DNA of 64,000 nucleotides from Pseudomonadota bacterium (GCA_023460395.1 JAEWQB010000010.1:62001-126000), one strand, 5' to 3'; positions 7,849-16,798 are shown, counted from the first letter of the stretch. Translations and numbers: made by a program. The notes: generated from the sequence alone by a model not told the origin.

Positions 7849-9641
7849 TGCTTGTGCCCGTATATATCCCGCATGCTGTGTACCAATTCCTGCAAACGGT
7901 GCTCATAGGTATGTTCCGCGAGAATTCGTTTGCGGGCCGCCATGATAATACGCTGGCGGGCTGCGGGGTTACGCAGGTAGAAGTCAATAAGGCCGGAGGC
8001 TTCTTCCGGTTCGTGATAGCAGACAACCTCTTTATCCGGGACGAACAGATTTTCTATCTGATCGCGCCAGTCGGTGAGGACAAAGGAGCCGGTGGCGGGA
8101 ACGTCGAACACCCGCTGGTTTACCGCGCCTTTCATCTGCTTGCTGGTGCAGTTGAAATTGATAGTGCTGAGGGGATAAAACTGGGGCAACGCATCATAGT
8201 AGCTTATTTCAGGATGAAGCTGCCATGTGTGCGTGGAATGGCGGAATGTCTGTTTCCAGCCGGTATCTCCCACAATCAGAGGGCTGTAAGGCAGTGTCTG
8301 CGCGACGCAGTGCGTCCGGTACTGGCGGGTCGCTTCCCATGTAATCATGGTTTCGTAAGAAAGCTGGCGTTCCGCAGGTTCCAGTTCTGAGAATACGGAA
8401 TACAGGTCAGGGTGGTGCTGGCGCAGGAATGCCCGGACAGAACGCTCTTCGTGCGCGCCGAAATTATGTGCGACTTCGCGGTAGCTTGTGAGCAGGGCGC
8501 GGGGAAACCGTCCCGCTTTCATCCTGTGTGCCACCTTGTGGACCATGGAATTGCCCACAAACGAGACTTCCCGCTTGAGGGGATGCACTGCGGGCACGGC
8601 GCTCGGCGGGGCAAAACGAACAGGATCTGTGCCCAGAGAGAGGTAGCGGACGTGTTCAAAACCTTGCTCCCGCAATGAGGGAATATTGTCGATATCCCAC
8701 GTAAAGAGCGTCGTCCACGGACTGACAAGGCGGTTGTAGAGATAGAGAATCAGGTGCGGGTTGTCTACAAACCACGATGCCAGCGGTAATTGCAACCGCT
8801 CCAGAAGATCGGTGAGCACGCCTTCACGATCTACCCCCAAGTGATTGATGGTAAAAGCAAAATCGGGGCGAAATTCAAGCACAGCCTTAAGCAGGCGTTC
8901 GACAAATTCCGTGTGCCCTACGGCGTCGTTTCCTAGTGAAAGGAGATGGTATGGGTAGCCCAATCGTTCGCAGGCGGTAATAATCTCGCCCATAAGGAAA
9001 TATTGACTGGTAATAAGCAGTAGCCGAGGCGTGGTATTATGAAATTTGGGGTAGGTGGCCCGTGCCCAAAAATCGTAACGCGAGCTTGCTCCCAAGGCGT
9101 CACGCAATGTACCGTAGTATTCCCTGTTTATCCGTAAATAAAAGGGGTTGGCGAAGGGGAGTAACGGTCCTCCGCCATGTTCCGCCTGCCATCGGGTCAA
9201 CCCGGACAGGGCCGTTTGCGTGTCTGCGTCGGCGATCCACAGAATGCGCCCGTCGCGCAGTGCCGTTTGCAGGCGTATCGCCATCTCTGATGGCAGGTGC
9301 GCGGCGAATGCCGGTTCTTCCGGGAAGGACACAAGACCCGTCAGCCGCAAGATGGAAAGCTCTTTATCCACCACGGCGATGGGACCATCATAGCGGGACA
9401 GCAGTTCCGCCAAGGCGAACCCCATGCCGCTTCCCAACAGGACAGGGAGGCCGCGTTCCTGTTGAGACGAGGTAAACGTGCCGAGAATACGGCCTTCGCG
9501 CTCTGGCCCGCCGGTTCCCAGCATAAACATGTCGCGGCCTGAGACGCGCGCGCAAACATCCACCAGCCGTCCTTCCCGTAAAACGGGGACAGCCTCATAG
9601 GCGGCAGAAGGGGGAGCGGGTGGGGTGGGTTTGGCTACCAC
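7845..9641 (-). CDS. CgeB/DUF3880-like glycosyltransferase
   Basis: Probable glycosyltransferase, 598 residues. The first ~170 residues contain a Rossmann-like segment (LLGSGMGFALAELLSRY, then AVVDKE) as seen in the MAF/MptE-like N-terminal domains of surface glycosylation proteins. From about 200 onward it resembles DUF3880/CgeB proteins with a C-terminal family-1-like transferase part (VSFVGNSMVHKVAHRM near 370; PATGSFVLTDWRDQIENLF near 520). It starts with GTG at 9641, overlapping the motB stop by 7 bases, and is translationally coupled to the next glycosyltransferase. The tight packing behind motB favours a role linked to the flagellum; acceptor and sugar are unknown. Confidence 0.75.
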   Translation of the reverse strand: MVAKPTPPAPPSAAYEAVPVLREGRLVDVCARVSGRDMFMLGTGGPEREGRILGTFTSSQQERGLPVLLGSGMGFALAELLSRYDGPIAVVDKELSILRLTGLVSFPEEPAFAAHLPSEMAIRLQTALRDGRILWIADADTQTALSGLTRWQAEHGGGPLLPFANPFYLRINREYYGTLRDALGASSRYDFWARATYPKFHNTTPRLLLITSQYFLMGEIITACERLGYPYHLLSLGNDAVGHTEFVERLLKAVLEFRPDFAFTINHLGVDREGVLTDLLERLQLPLASWFVDNPHLILYLYNRLVSPWTTLFTWDIDNIPSLREQGFEHVRYLSLGTDPVRFAPPSAVPAVHPLKREVSFVGNSMVHKVAHRMKAGRFPRALLTSYREVAHNFGAHEERSVRAFLRQHHPDLYSVFSELEPAERQLSYETMITWEATRQYRTHCVAQTLPYSPLIVGDTGWKQTFRHSTHTWQLHPEISYYDALPQFYPLSTINFNCTSKQMKGAVNQRVFDVPATGSFVLTDWRDQIENLFVPDKEVVCYHEPEEASGLIDFYLRNPAARQRIIMAARKRILAEHTYEHRLQELVHSMRDIYGHKQ

Positions 9642-10393
9642 CCCGGAGCCTCTGGCTTATGTAAGTAAAGTTCCATGCGTTCGTTAGTTTCTCTGTTTTG
9701 TTCCGTATTGTTTGGCAATAGCGGGCGGGAATCCGCATAGCCGACGGCTTTCAGGCGCGATGCGGGAATATCGCTGCGTTCAAGAATACTATGCAAAATC
9801 GCTGCCGCCCGCGCAGCGGAAAGTTCCCAGTTGGACGGATATAGCGATGTGGGATCCTCTTTATCGCTGGTATGCCCCCGGACAACGAGCTTCACATTAC
9901 GTTCCCGCATAATTTTAAGCGCGGGTTCCAGCAACGGCAAAGATTCCAGAAGCATATCCGCGGAGCCGGGTTCAAAAAAACTACTGGCGGGAAACCGCAT
10001 GACAACGCCTTCTCCGTCGGAGGCGATTTTCATGGTGCGTTGCAGGTCCGAATCTTCCAAGGACATATTTTTTATTTCCACAACCATGCCGAGGATTAAT
10101 TCATCCTCTTTGGGAATTTCCATATCCTTGCGTTCAAACTGCGTGGGGGAAAAGGCGGCAAAATTTGCTTCCGGGCGTTTCACCTGTATGCCGAAAGCTT
10201 CTTTAATGGACCCCATAAGTGTTTTAAACTTGTTCGCATCCTGCTGGGCAAAAGAGAGCAGCAGAATGAAAAAGCACAGCAACAGGGTCACCATGTCTGC
10301 AAACGTGGCCATCCATTCTGGAAGCCCTTCCTGTTTAGGTGGTTCTTCCATCCTGCGGCGCGGCCTCGGTGGTGGGGCCTTTTCTTCGGGCAT
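9635..10393 (-). CDS. motB: Flagellar motor stator protein MotB
   Basis: Inner-membrane stator subunit that anchors the motor to peptidoglycan. 252 residues: a basic Pro/Arg-rich cytoplasmic tail, one membrane helix (about 28-47) with the ion-carrying Asp33 in WMATFADMVTLLLCFF, a plug/linker segment, and an OmpA-like peptidoglycan-binding domain (about 130-245; NWELSAARAAAILHSILE). It follows motA by 3 bases. Whether protons or sodium drive it cannot be told from this sequence alone. Confidence 0.95.
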   Translation of the reverse strand: MPEEKAPPPRPRRRMEEPPKQEGLPEWMATFADMVTLLLCFFILLLSFAQQDANKFKTLMGSIKEAFGIQVKRPEANFAAFSPTQFERKDMEIPKEDELILGMVVEIKNMSLEDSDLQRTMKIASDGEGVVMRFPASSFFEPGSADMLLESLPLLEPALKIMRERNVKLVVRGHTSDKEDPTSLYPSNWELSAARAAAILHSILERSDIPASRLKAVGYADSRPLLPNNTEQNRETNERMELYLHKPEAPGW

Positions 10394-10396
10394 GGC

Positions 10397-11149
10397 CTAC
10401 CGCTCCTGTCGCTGCGAGGGGGGAAGGAAGGAGTTGAGCTTTTCCTTCACTATGCTGGGGTGCTCGCCATTGAGGATGGAAAGCACCCCCTCCATGACGA
10501 GTTCCATGTTCAGCGCTTCTTCATTGGAGCGTTCTTCCAGTTTTTTGGCCATGGGCAGAAATAGGCAGTTTGCCAGAACGGCACCATAGAAGGTTGTCAG
10601 CAACGCCACAGCCATGGCCGGACCGATGGATGAAGGGTCGTCCAAATTTTGCAGCATCTGCACAAGGCCGATCAGGGTGCCTATCATACCGAAGGCCGGA
10701 GACATTGTGCCCATGCCTTTAAGGATTTCCTGACCTGTGCGGTGGCGTTTGACCATTTGCGCCATTTCGATTTCCATAACGGAACGCACGAGTGACTCTT
10801 CTGTGCCGTCGGAAACAAGCAAAATACCCCGTTTCATAAATTCATCGGGAACTTGCACTTTTTCCAGTGCCACAAGGCTTTCTTTGCGGGCCTTTTCCGC
10901 CAGACCGATGATGGTTTGAATAGATTCGTTCAGATTTGGCGGTTTGGCAAAGATTGTCTTCATGATAACCTTCGCCGCGCCGAGGATGGTGGCGAGAGGG
11001 AACATGACAAAGGCCACGGCAAAGGTGCCCCCCACAACGATGACGATGGAAGGAACGTCGACAAACCCCCCCGCGCCACTGCCCATGGCAATGGCACCGC
11101 CGATGAGTCCCAACGCCCCAAAAATTCCGATTAGTGTTGCGATATCCAT
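10397..11149 (-). CDS. motA: Flagellar motor stator protein MotA
   Basis: Four-helix stator subunit that turns ion flow into torque on FliG. 250 residues, the usual size. Helix 1 (GIFGALGLIGGAIAMGSG) and helix 2 (IVIVVGGTFAVAFVMFPLAT) are at the N-terminus; helices 3 and 4 at about 155-210 carry GTMSPAFGMIGTLIGLVQML and AVALLTTFYGAVLANCLFLP. The cytoplasmic loop between helices 2 and 3 has charged residues expected for FliG contact. It lies between the DUF342 gene (3-base gap) and motB (3-base gap), clearly one transcription unit. Confidence 0.96.
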   Translation of the reverse strand: MDIATLIGIFGALGLIGGAIAMGSGAGGFVDVPSIVIVVGGTFAVAFVMFPLATILGAAKVIMKTIFAKPPNLNESIQTIIGLAEKARKESLVALEKVQVPDEFMKRGILLVSDGTEESLVRSVMEIEMAQMVKRHRTGQEILKGMGTMSPAFGMIGTLIGLVQMLQNLDDPSSIGPAMAVALLTTFYGAVLANCLFLPMAKKLEERSNEEALNMELVMEGVLSILNGEHPSIVKEKLNSFLPPSQRQER

Positions 11150-11152
11150 GTG

Positions 11153-12271
11153 CTACTTCTTAATTGCTGCTGGCGAATCAAAAACAATTTCATTGTCCTG
11201 GAGATAAATGCAAACGTTTTCCATAAAGTCATTTATCACGCAGTGGGCCCCCCCGATACTGATTTCCACCTTAGGACGAATGCGTCCCGGCACGACAATG
11301 CGTGCCTTGGTCTGATCGTGTTCTTTTTCCAGCATTGTCCATAGCGCGTCGCGCCTGCGGAGAAAAGCCTGCCGCCGTGTGCGGACGTTTTCCAGTTTGG
11401 GACCGTGTTCCTGTCTGTGCCGGTCACTTTTGCGGCAAAGCATGGCGAGCAACTCTTCCTGACTGCCGAGTTCCTCAAGCTGGTTATCAATACTTTTCAA
11501 CTCATGAAGTCGAAATGGGTCATATCCCATAACGATGCTGGTAACGGTGCTGACTCCTCCCCCCAATTGATCTTCTATGTATACCACGTGGTTGGCATAC
11601 AAGGTTCCCCCCTGAAGTCTTCCTTTAATGACCACGGTGTTGCCTGCCCATATGTCTGAGTGCATGCAACTGCCCGTGATTAAAATTTTACCTTTGGCGC
11701 GCATTTCCGCATTTTCCACAAACGGGACACGGATATTACCGCCAGCATCCAGCAGAGCCTGCTTGCTCCCTTTGACGCCGTTGAATGATTCGATATTTTC
11801 CCGCGCGGTAATATGTGCGCCTTCCACGGTGCCTTTTACGAGAATGCGTTTTCCCTGAACGGAAAATCCGGTGCGGACGCTCCCGTGCACGCACACATCA
11901 CTGACGAAGACAACATTACCCGTATGAAAATCCACGTCACGGCGAATGTTGAGCAGCCGTTTTACAGTAATAAGATCTTCATTATAAAAAACGTATCCCG
12001 TTGCCGTGGCGACAAGTTGGAAGGGGTTGGAAGGATTGGGGGCGGTGTTGGGACCGGCGGGGAACATATCTACCATGCGAACGGTATCTGCGGCGATGCC
12101 TTCGGGCAGCGGTTTGCCTTCCGGGATTAATTCCGCCAGCACTTGCCCGGCGACTACGTTCTGGGCATAGCCGAGGTTGTAGTGGTCCACCTTGCCACTG
12201 TTTTTCATGCGTGGCGTCAAATGAAAATGATCAAAGTCTGGATCAAAGTGGTGGATCAACTGATACGCCAT
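11153..12271 (-). CDS. FapA-like DUF342 protein
   Basis: 372 residues of the DUF342/flagellar assembly protein A type. The N-terminal ~110 residues precede a beta-helix-like region (about 120-235) with repeated short strands such as GNVVFVSDVCVHGSVRTGFS and ILVKGTVEGAHITARENIES, then a coiled-coil stretch (about 250-325, KSIDNQLEELGSQEELLAML) and a small C-terminal strand domain. FapA homologues influence polar flagellar placement in Vibrio; in this organism the role is inferred from its position 3 bases ahead of motA. Shorter than many DUF342 proteins. Confidence 0.8.
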   Translation of the reverse strand: MAYQLIHHFDPDFDHFHLTPRMKNSGKVDHYNLGYAQNVVAGQVLAELIPEGKPLPEGIAADTVRMVDMFPAGPNTAPNPSNPFQLVATATGYVFYNEDLITVKRLLNIRRDVDFHTGNVVFVSDVCVHGSVRTGFSVQGKRILVKGTVEGAHITARENIESFNGVKGSKQALLDAGGNIRVPFVENAEMRAKGKILITGSCMHSDIWAGNTVVIKGRLQGGTLYANHVVYIEDQLGGGVSTVTSIVMGYDPFRLHELKSIDNQLEELGSQEELLAMLCRKSDRHRQEHGPKLENVRTRRQAFLRRRDALWTMLEKEHDQTKARIVVPGRIRPKVEISIGGAHCVINDFMENVCIYLQDNEIVFDSPAAIKK

Positions 12272-12352
12272 GCCAATACCTTCTCTATCTCACCTTGTCG
12301 TGCGGTCGTAGCGCATGACGGTAATGTTCGCTCTATGTGAGGAAACCGGGCC

Positions 12353-12445
12353 TTACTCTGGCAGAATGGTTAATACTTCGTCTTCCGTATGCAGGATATT
12401 GAAGAAGCCGGTAAGTTGAACGAGTTCCAGAGTGGAAAGTGTCTA
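12353..12445 (-). other. In-frame continuation of the STAS domain beyond an amber codon
   Basis: Directly after the TAG at 12443-12445, the same reading frame stays open for 29 codons to TAA at 12353-12355. It encodes TLSTLELVQLTGFFNILHTE followed by DEVLTILPE, which looks like the last helix and strand of a STAS domain (the usual pattern is a hydrophobic helix with a Leu-x-x-Leu-Thr-Gly-Phe-Phe turn, then a short acidic segment). Restored length would be 114 residues, normal for the family. No frameshift is needed, only replacement of one codon; CAG, AAG or GAG would each differ by one base. Confidence 0.85.
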
Positions 12446-12697
12446 TTTAGGCGGTTTGAGCAGATAGAGGTATTTGTTGGTGTCCGCCAACCGCGACTTA
12501 AGGGCGACCAGCATGCCTATACCGGAACTGTCAATGAAACTGAGGTGTTCCATATCCAGAACTACGTACGTTACTGTCTCATCGGTAAGAATTGACTCCA
12601 TTGTTTTGCGTACCGGCGGTGCGCTCTGGAGTGTCAGTTCCCCTGTCATCTGTAAAATAAGGGTGGCCCCATGTTTTGTGGTGGCTATTGCTTCCAT
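12443..12697 (-). CDS. STAS-domain anti-anti-sigma factor, interrupted by amber codon
   Basis: Partner-switch protein of the SpoIIAA/RsbV/HsbA type; unphosphorylated, such proteins bind an anti-sigma or similar kinase and release its target. The 84 residues before the TAG contain the core strands and the phosphorylation loop DSSGIGML with Ser57/Ser58. The last ~30 residues of the domain lie beyond the TAG in the same frame (12353-12445). The gene overlaps the 3' end of the phosphatase/kinase gene by 13 bases, so the two are coupled. As written the protein is truncated in its final helix and would probably be unstable. Readthrough, nonsense mutation and sequencing error cannot be separated from the sequence. 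Confidence 0.85.
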   Translation of the reverse strand: MEAIATTKHGATLILQMTGELTLQSAPPVRKTMESILTDETVTYVVLDMEHLSFIDSSGIGMLVALKSRLADTNKYLYLLKPPK

Positions 12698-14352
12698 GAT
12701 TCCCTCGCAATGCGCATTCTAGCGTGCATGGTGGTTTTTCCTTCCCCCTCTGTTAGCGCAAAGTGGGTTACGAGAGAAGAGATTATGAATAATCCCCGTC
12801 CAAATTCAGCATCCGCAGGTGCGGGCGTGGGCGGCATTTGCGGGGGAGTATCCCCAAGCCCTTTACCCCAGTCTGTAACGTAGGTTGTAACCTCGCGTTC
12901 GGGAATTATTTCTAGCGCAATCTCAACTTTACCCGGCTCGGTGTCCGCATAGGCGTGTTTAATGCTGTTTGCCGTCGCTTCCGCCAGTATAAGATGGAGA
13001 GAATGCAACACTGTGTCATCATGCAGATATTCCCGGAGAACGGCAAGTGCTGCCTTCGTCATATTTTTGCATGCGTCCACCGTGGAGAGTGCGCTGAAGT
13101 GGTAGGAGTGTGGCTCTCGCGGGGATGGCGTTTTTACAGTGGGCAGAAGACAGGCCGGGGCAGAATCTACTAATAACGCGGTTACATCGTCGCGGAAGGC
13201 CACGTTCGGGCGCTGTTTCCGTGGCAGGGAATGCAGTAGTGTGTCCATAAATCCACCGGGATACGGTCCCCGGCGTAATGTATGAACAGCATGGTCCCAG
13301 AACATGGCAAACGTAAAGGGTTCACCGTTTTCCATAGGCCAGTCGAAAAATCCGTCTGTGTATAAAAAAAGTGAGTCCCCGTGCGTCATGGGCAGGCTGT
13401 GCACAGGAGGCTCCGTCGTATCCAGACCCATGGGCGGGGTAGTGGCGCGCAGGCTGTGGACGGTTCCGTCTTGCTTTAGGAGCATGCCGGGACAGTGGCC
13501 CGCGTTGGCGTAGTATAGCATTTTCCGGTCGGGCAGCAGGTCTGCGCACAGCAGGGTGACAAAGTCTTCCTGCGGGCCAATAATGTCGAGCAGGTTCCGG
13601 CTCACCATGGACATGGTTTCCGCCAGCGTCATGGACCGGCTTTTGGTAACCCGAAATAAAGTGCACACCATGCCCATAATGAACGCGGCGCGCGCACCGT
13701 GCCCCGCCACGTCGGCGATGACCATGCGGAGCGCCCGATCTCCGGGCAGGGCGAAATAGTCAAAGTAGTCTCCGCTGGCCTGCTCTGAGGCCAGATAGAG
13801 CGACTCCACACGGATGCCGGGAATAAAGGGGCTTCGTGTGGGCAGCAGACTGCGTTGCAGCGCTGCCACCATTTGCACTTCCTGTTCTGCATGCTCTGCA
13901 TGGCGGCGCAGGCGGAACAGCAGATTCACCTGCCGCGAGGCCCCCTCCAGCCGGGATTTCAGGGCGGAGTCGCTGACGGGTTTCTCCATCAGGTCGTTAG
14001 CCCCGGCATTCAGCGCGGCCACCCCCTCGGTTGGCGCATCGGAATCGATGAGCGCTATGATAAAGGTATCCGTATCGTTCCATTCCCGGCGGATTGTTCG
14101 GATGATATGCAGACTGTCGGAAGCGCGGCGTTGTGCCTGCACCGGTTCGGACGGGATGTCCGCATCTAAGAGAAGAATGAGTGAGGCATTGCGGGATGTT
14201 GCCCGAAATGCCTGATATGTGCTGAGTGTTCCTTCCGCGCTATGGCAGATAAGGAGCGGGCCATAGCGTTTTACAATATCCAACTGCGGGCCGGAAATGT
14301 TGCGCTGCGGAGTGCTCAGGAGGAGCGTGACAGGGGAAGTGGGCAGGTTCAT
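12685..14352 (-). CDS. Receiver-PP2C phosphatase-HATPase fusion (RsbU/HsbR-like)
   Basis: Three-part regulator of 555 residues. Residues 1-130 look like a response-regulator receiver (LILLLDADIP with Asp63 as likely phosphoacceptor, and GANDLMEKP near 122). A linker helix leads to a SpoIIE/PP2C phosphatase (about 160-365; SGDYFDYF, ADVAGHGARAAFIMGM, FLYTDGFFDWP). The C-terminus (about 395-545) is an RsbW-like ATPase with N-box LAEATANSIKHAYA, DWGKGLG and FGRGLFIISSL. Known relatives such as HsbR switch a STAS partner between phosphorylated and free forms. Start chosen at ATG 14352, which overlaps the dtd stop as TGATG; a longer upstream reading would run into dtd. The STAS partner follows directly. 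Confidence 0.9.
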   Translation of the reverse strand: MNLPTSPVTLLLSTPQRNISGPQLDIVKRYGPLLICHSAEGTLSTYQAFRATSRNASLILLLDADIPSEPVQAQRRASDSLHIIRTIRREWNDTDTFIIALIDSDAPTEGVAALNAGANDLMEKPVSDSALKSRLEGASRQVNLLFRLRRHAEHAEQEVQMVAALQRSLLPTRSPFIPGIRVESLYLASEQASGDYFDYFALPGDRALRMVIADVAGHGARAAFIMGMVCTLFRVTKSRSMTLAETMSMVSRNLLDIIGPQEDFVTLLCADLLPDRKMLYYANAGHCPGMLLKQDGTVHSLRATTPPMGLDTTEPPVHSLPMTHGDSLFLYTDGFFDWPMENGEPFTFAMFWDHAVHTLRRGPYPGGFMDTLLHSLPRKQRPNVAFRDDVTALLVDSAPACLLPTVKTPSPREPHSYHFSALSTVDACKNMTKAALAVLREYLHDDTVLHSLHLILAEATANSIKHAYADTEPGKVEIALEIIPEREVTTYVTDWGKGLGDTPPQMPPTPAPADAEFGRGLFIISSLVTHFALTEGEGKTTMHARMRIARESWKQ

Positions 14353-14831
14353 CAAGCCCCTCCGAACTGGGTGTCGTCCAGCATAATGGTGACAGGGCCC
14401 CAGTTGGTGAGCGTTACCTCCATGTCCGCGCCAAACTGACCGCACTGCACAAGAGCTTCATCAGCCAGTTCGGTGCGCATGGAATGCACCAGCATGTCGA
14501 AAAGGCGTGCGGCAGTCTCTGGCTGACAGGCGTTGCTGAAGCCCGGCCTGCGCCCCTTCCGGGTGTCCGCATACAGGGTGAATTGGGAAACCAGCAGTAT
14601 TTCCCCACCAGTATCCCTGAGGCTTCGATTCATCTTGCCCCCCTCATCGGGGAACACGCGCAGGTCTGCTATTTTTCCCAACATGGTTGCCCATATGGGA
14701 GTACGGGGCAGGTCCGGCGTGTCTTTGGCACCAAAGCCGACAAGAACTAACAGCCCTGTCCCGATGCGGGCAATGGTCTGACCCTCTGCGTCTACCTGAG
14801 CATGTCGCACGCGTTGTAAAAGAAGTCGCAT
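14352..14831 (-). CDS. dtd: D-aminoacyl-tRNA deacylase
   Basis: Removes D-amino acids (and Gly) mistakenly attached to tRNA. 159 residues from the ATG that starts MRLLLQRVRHAQVD, the family's usual N-terminus; 25 further codons upstream are open but not conserved in type. Family motifs are present: LLVSQFTLYADTRKGRRPGF around residues 76-95 and the Gly-cisPro motif in NWGPVTIML near the end (the family mostly has Asn-x-Gly-Pro-Val-Thr). Lies downstream of the acyl-CoA ligase and overlaps the next gene by one base. Confidence 0.95.
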   Translation of the reverse strand: MRLLLQRVRHAQVDAEGQTIARIGTGLLVLVGFGAKDTPDLPRTPIWATMLGKIADLRVFPDEGGKMNRSLRDTGGEILLVSQFTLYADTRKGRRPGFSNACQPETAARLFDMLVHSMRTELADEALVQCGQFGADMEVTLTNWGPVTIMLDDTQFGGA

Positions 14832-14965
14832 ATGTCCTGCCAGAGAGGCTGTCCCGGAGGCCGCAGTCTGATCATTCGGAACGTCGCCGGTTCGGGCATG
14901 CCCCATCGTGATGTACGTTATAGGAGCGCATTCTTTTGATCGGCGCTGCTGGGCATAGCCTTTGC

Positions 14966-16798
14966 CTATTCCGGGGTTTTCTTGCTGGCGGATGCCGCGC
15001 TTGGTTGAGCACCGGGAGCCGTTTCACTGTCCAGATCGTCCGAAACGAGGAAGGTCGCCATCCGCGCCTTTTCTTCATGTTGCGGACCGTCCGTGGCGGC
15101 AGCCATGGCCACACGCTGTTCTTCTTCCGCCCGCAGGGCACGGCGGAGCACTTTGCCCACAATGGTTTTGGGAAGTTCCTCTCGGAATTCCACCTGTCTG
15201 GGTAATTTATAGTTAGCCAATTGTTGGCGGCAATGGTCCATTATTTCTCCCTTGGTGAGCTTTTCTCCCGCCTTAGGAACAATGTACGCTTTGATTATTT
15301 CGCCGCGTGTGGGGTGGGGTACTCCCACGCTTACCGCTTCCTGCACTTTCGGGTGCTCATATAACACTTCGTCAATTTCGCGGGGGTATACATTGTAACC
15401 GCCTACGATGATCATGTCCTTCTTTCGATCCACGATGGAGAAATAGCCATCTTCGTCCATGGTGGCGATATCGCCGGTATACAGCCAGCCGTTGCGCAGG
15501 GTGGAGGCCGTTTCGTCCGGCCTGTTCCAGTAACCACGCATAACCTGCGGGCCTCGGATAATAAGCTCACCCACCTTGCCGGGAGGCAGTGGGACCGAGC
15601 CAAGTTCCATGTCCACGATGCGAGCTTCCGTGTCGGGAAAGGGAACTCCGATGGAACCGGCCTTGTGGACACCGTCAATGGGATTCAGATGCGTGACGGG
15701 AGAAGCCTCGGTCAGCCCGAATCCTTCAATAATGTTGGCCCCTGTCAGTCCCGCAAATCTCCTCATCTGTTCCACTGGCATGGGGGAAGAGCCGGAGATG
15801 CAGTAGCGAATGCTCGTAAGGTCGTATTTACCGATATCCTTTTGCTGCATAAGGGAAATGTATACCGAAGGCGCGCCGGGAAAGATGGTGGGTTTGTATT
15901 TGACTATGCCATCAAGCACGTCTTTGGGAACATACCGTGGAAAGGGTATTACGGTGGATGCCAGCAGTGTGGGAAACAGCAGACAGACGGTCAGGCCGAA
16001 GACGTGAAAATAGGGGAGCAGGCCGAGAAAGGTGTGCTCTTCGTTATGTAAACCATGCAGCATGGCGCTGCATTGCTGGGCGTTTACGGCGAGGTTGTAA
16101 TGCGTGAGCATAACACCTTTGGCTATGCCGGTGGTTCCGCCGGTATATTGCAGTAATGCCAGTGTGTTGGCGGGGTCCGTGATGGTGACACTCAGACGCT
16201 TCTTCCCGGAGAGCAGGGTACGCCATGGGAATACGCTGGTTCCGTCGTAAGGCACTTGCGGCGCAGTGCCTTCGCGTTTGGCGTTTAGCCGGTACAGCCA
16301 GTTCAGCGGAAAGGCGAGCCCGTCTGATATGCGGGTAATGAAATATTTGCGGATGTTCAGTTTAGACCGCAATTTCTCCAGCTTGGGCCAGAGCAGGTCC
16401 ACGGTGATCATGTGCTGGGCACCGGAATCTTCTAACTGGTGGACAAGCTCTTTTTCCATGTACAGGGGGTTGGTCATAACCACCACACCCCCCGCCTTCA
16501 GCACGCCCCAAAAGGCCACAATGCTTTGCGGTAGGTTGGGAAGCATGAGGGACACCCTGTCGCCGGGAGCGATTCCCTGCTCGTGTAGGTTGGCGGCTAC
16601 GGTTTCCGCCATACTCCGCAGGTCATGGTAGGAGATGCGCCTGTTGCGGAAAATAATGGCGGTTCGCTTGGGGTGCGCCTCTGCCGCGCGGTCCAAGTAT
16701 GTGAAAAGAGGAAGGGTTTCATATGCGATGGAGGCGGGGACGTGTTCGTCGTAATGGGCCAGCCATGGGAAAGCGTAGGCAGTATTCTGTTCGCTCAT
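14966..16798 (-). CDS. fadD: Long-chain fatty-acid-CoA ligase
   Basis: AMP-forming acyl-CoA synthetase that activates fatty acids with ATP and CoA at the inner membrane. 610 residues from ATG (MSEQNTAYAFPW); 54 open codons before that look non-coding. The ATP-binding P-loop YTGGTTGIAKGVMLTH is near residue 215, the second motif YTGDIATMDEDGYFSIVDRK near 460, and GGYNVYPREIDE near 485. The final ~50 residues (Glu/Ala/Ser-rich) extend past the catalytic Lys region and are probably disordered. An upstream -10-like ATTATA (16901-16906, minus TATAAT) could serve it. Acyl chain preference cannot be told. Confidence 0.9.
   Translation of the reverse strand: MSEQNTAYAFPWLAHYDEHVPASIAYETLPLFTYLDRAAEAHPKRTAIIFRNRRISYHDLRSMAETVAANLHEQGIAPGDRVSLMLPNLPQSIVAFWGVLKAGGVVVMTNPLYMEKELVHQLEDSGAQHMITVDLLWPKLEKLRSKLNIRKYFITRISDGLAFPLNWLYRLNAKREGTAPQVPYDGTSVFPWRTLLSGKKRLSVTITDPANTLALLQYTGGTTGIAKGVMLTHYNLAVNAQQCSAMLHGLHNEEHTFLGLLPYFHVFGLTVCLLFPTLLASTVIPFPRYVPKDVLDGIVKYKPTIFPGAPSVYISLMQQKDIGKYDLTSIRYCISGSSPMPVEQMRRFAGLTGANIIEGFGLTEASPVTHLNPIDGVHKAGSIGVPFPDTEARIVDMELGSVPLPPGKVGELIIRGPQVMRGYWNRPDETASTLRNGWLYTGDIATMDEDGYFSIVDRKKDMIIVGGYNVYPREIDEVLYEHPKVQEAVSVGVPHPTRGEIIKAYIVPKAGEKLTKGEIMDHCRQQLANYKLPRQVEFREELPKTIVGKVLRRALRAEEEQRVAMAAATDGPQHEEKARMATFLVSDDLDSETAPGAQPSAASASKKTPE

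Noticed and set aside
12353..12697. General UAG reassignment in this genome
   Set aside because: Many genes in the window use TAG as their normal stop and end at typical family lengths.
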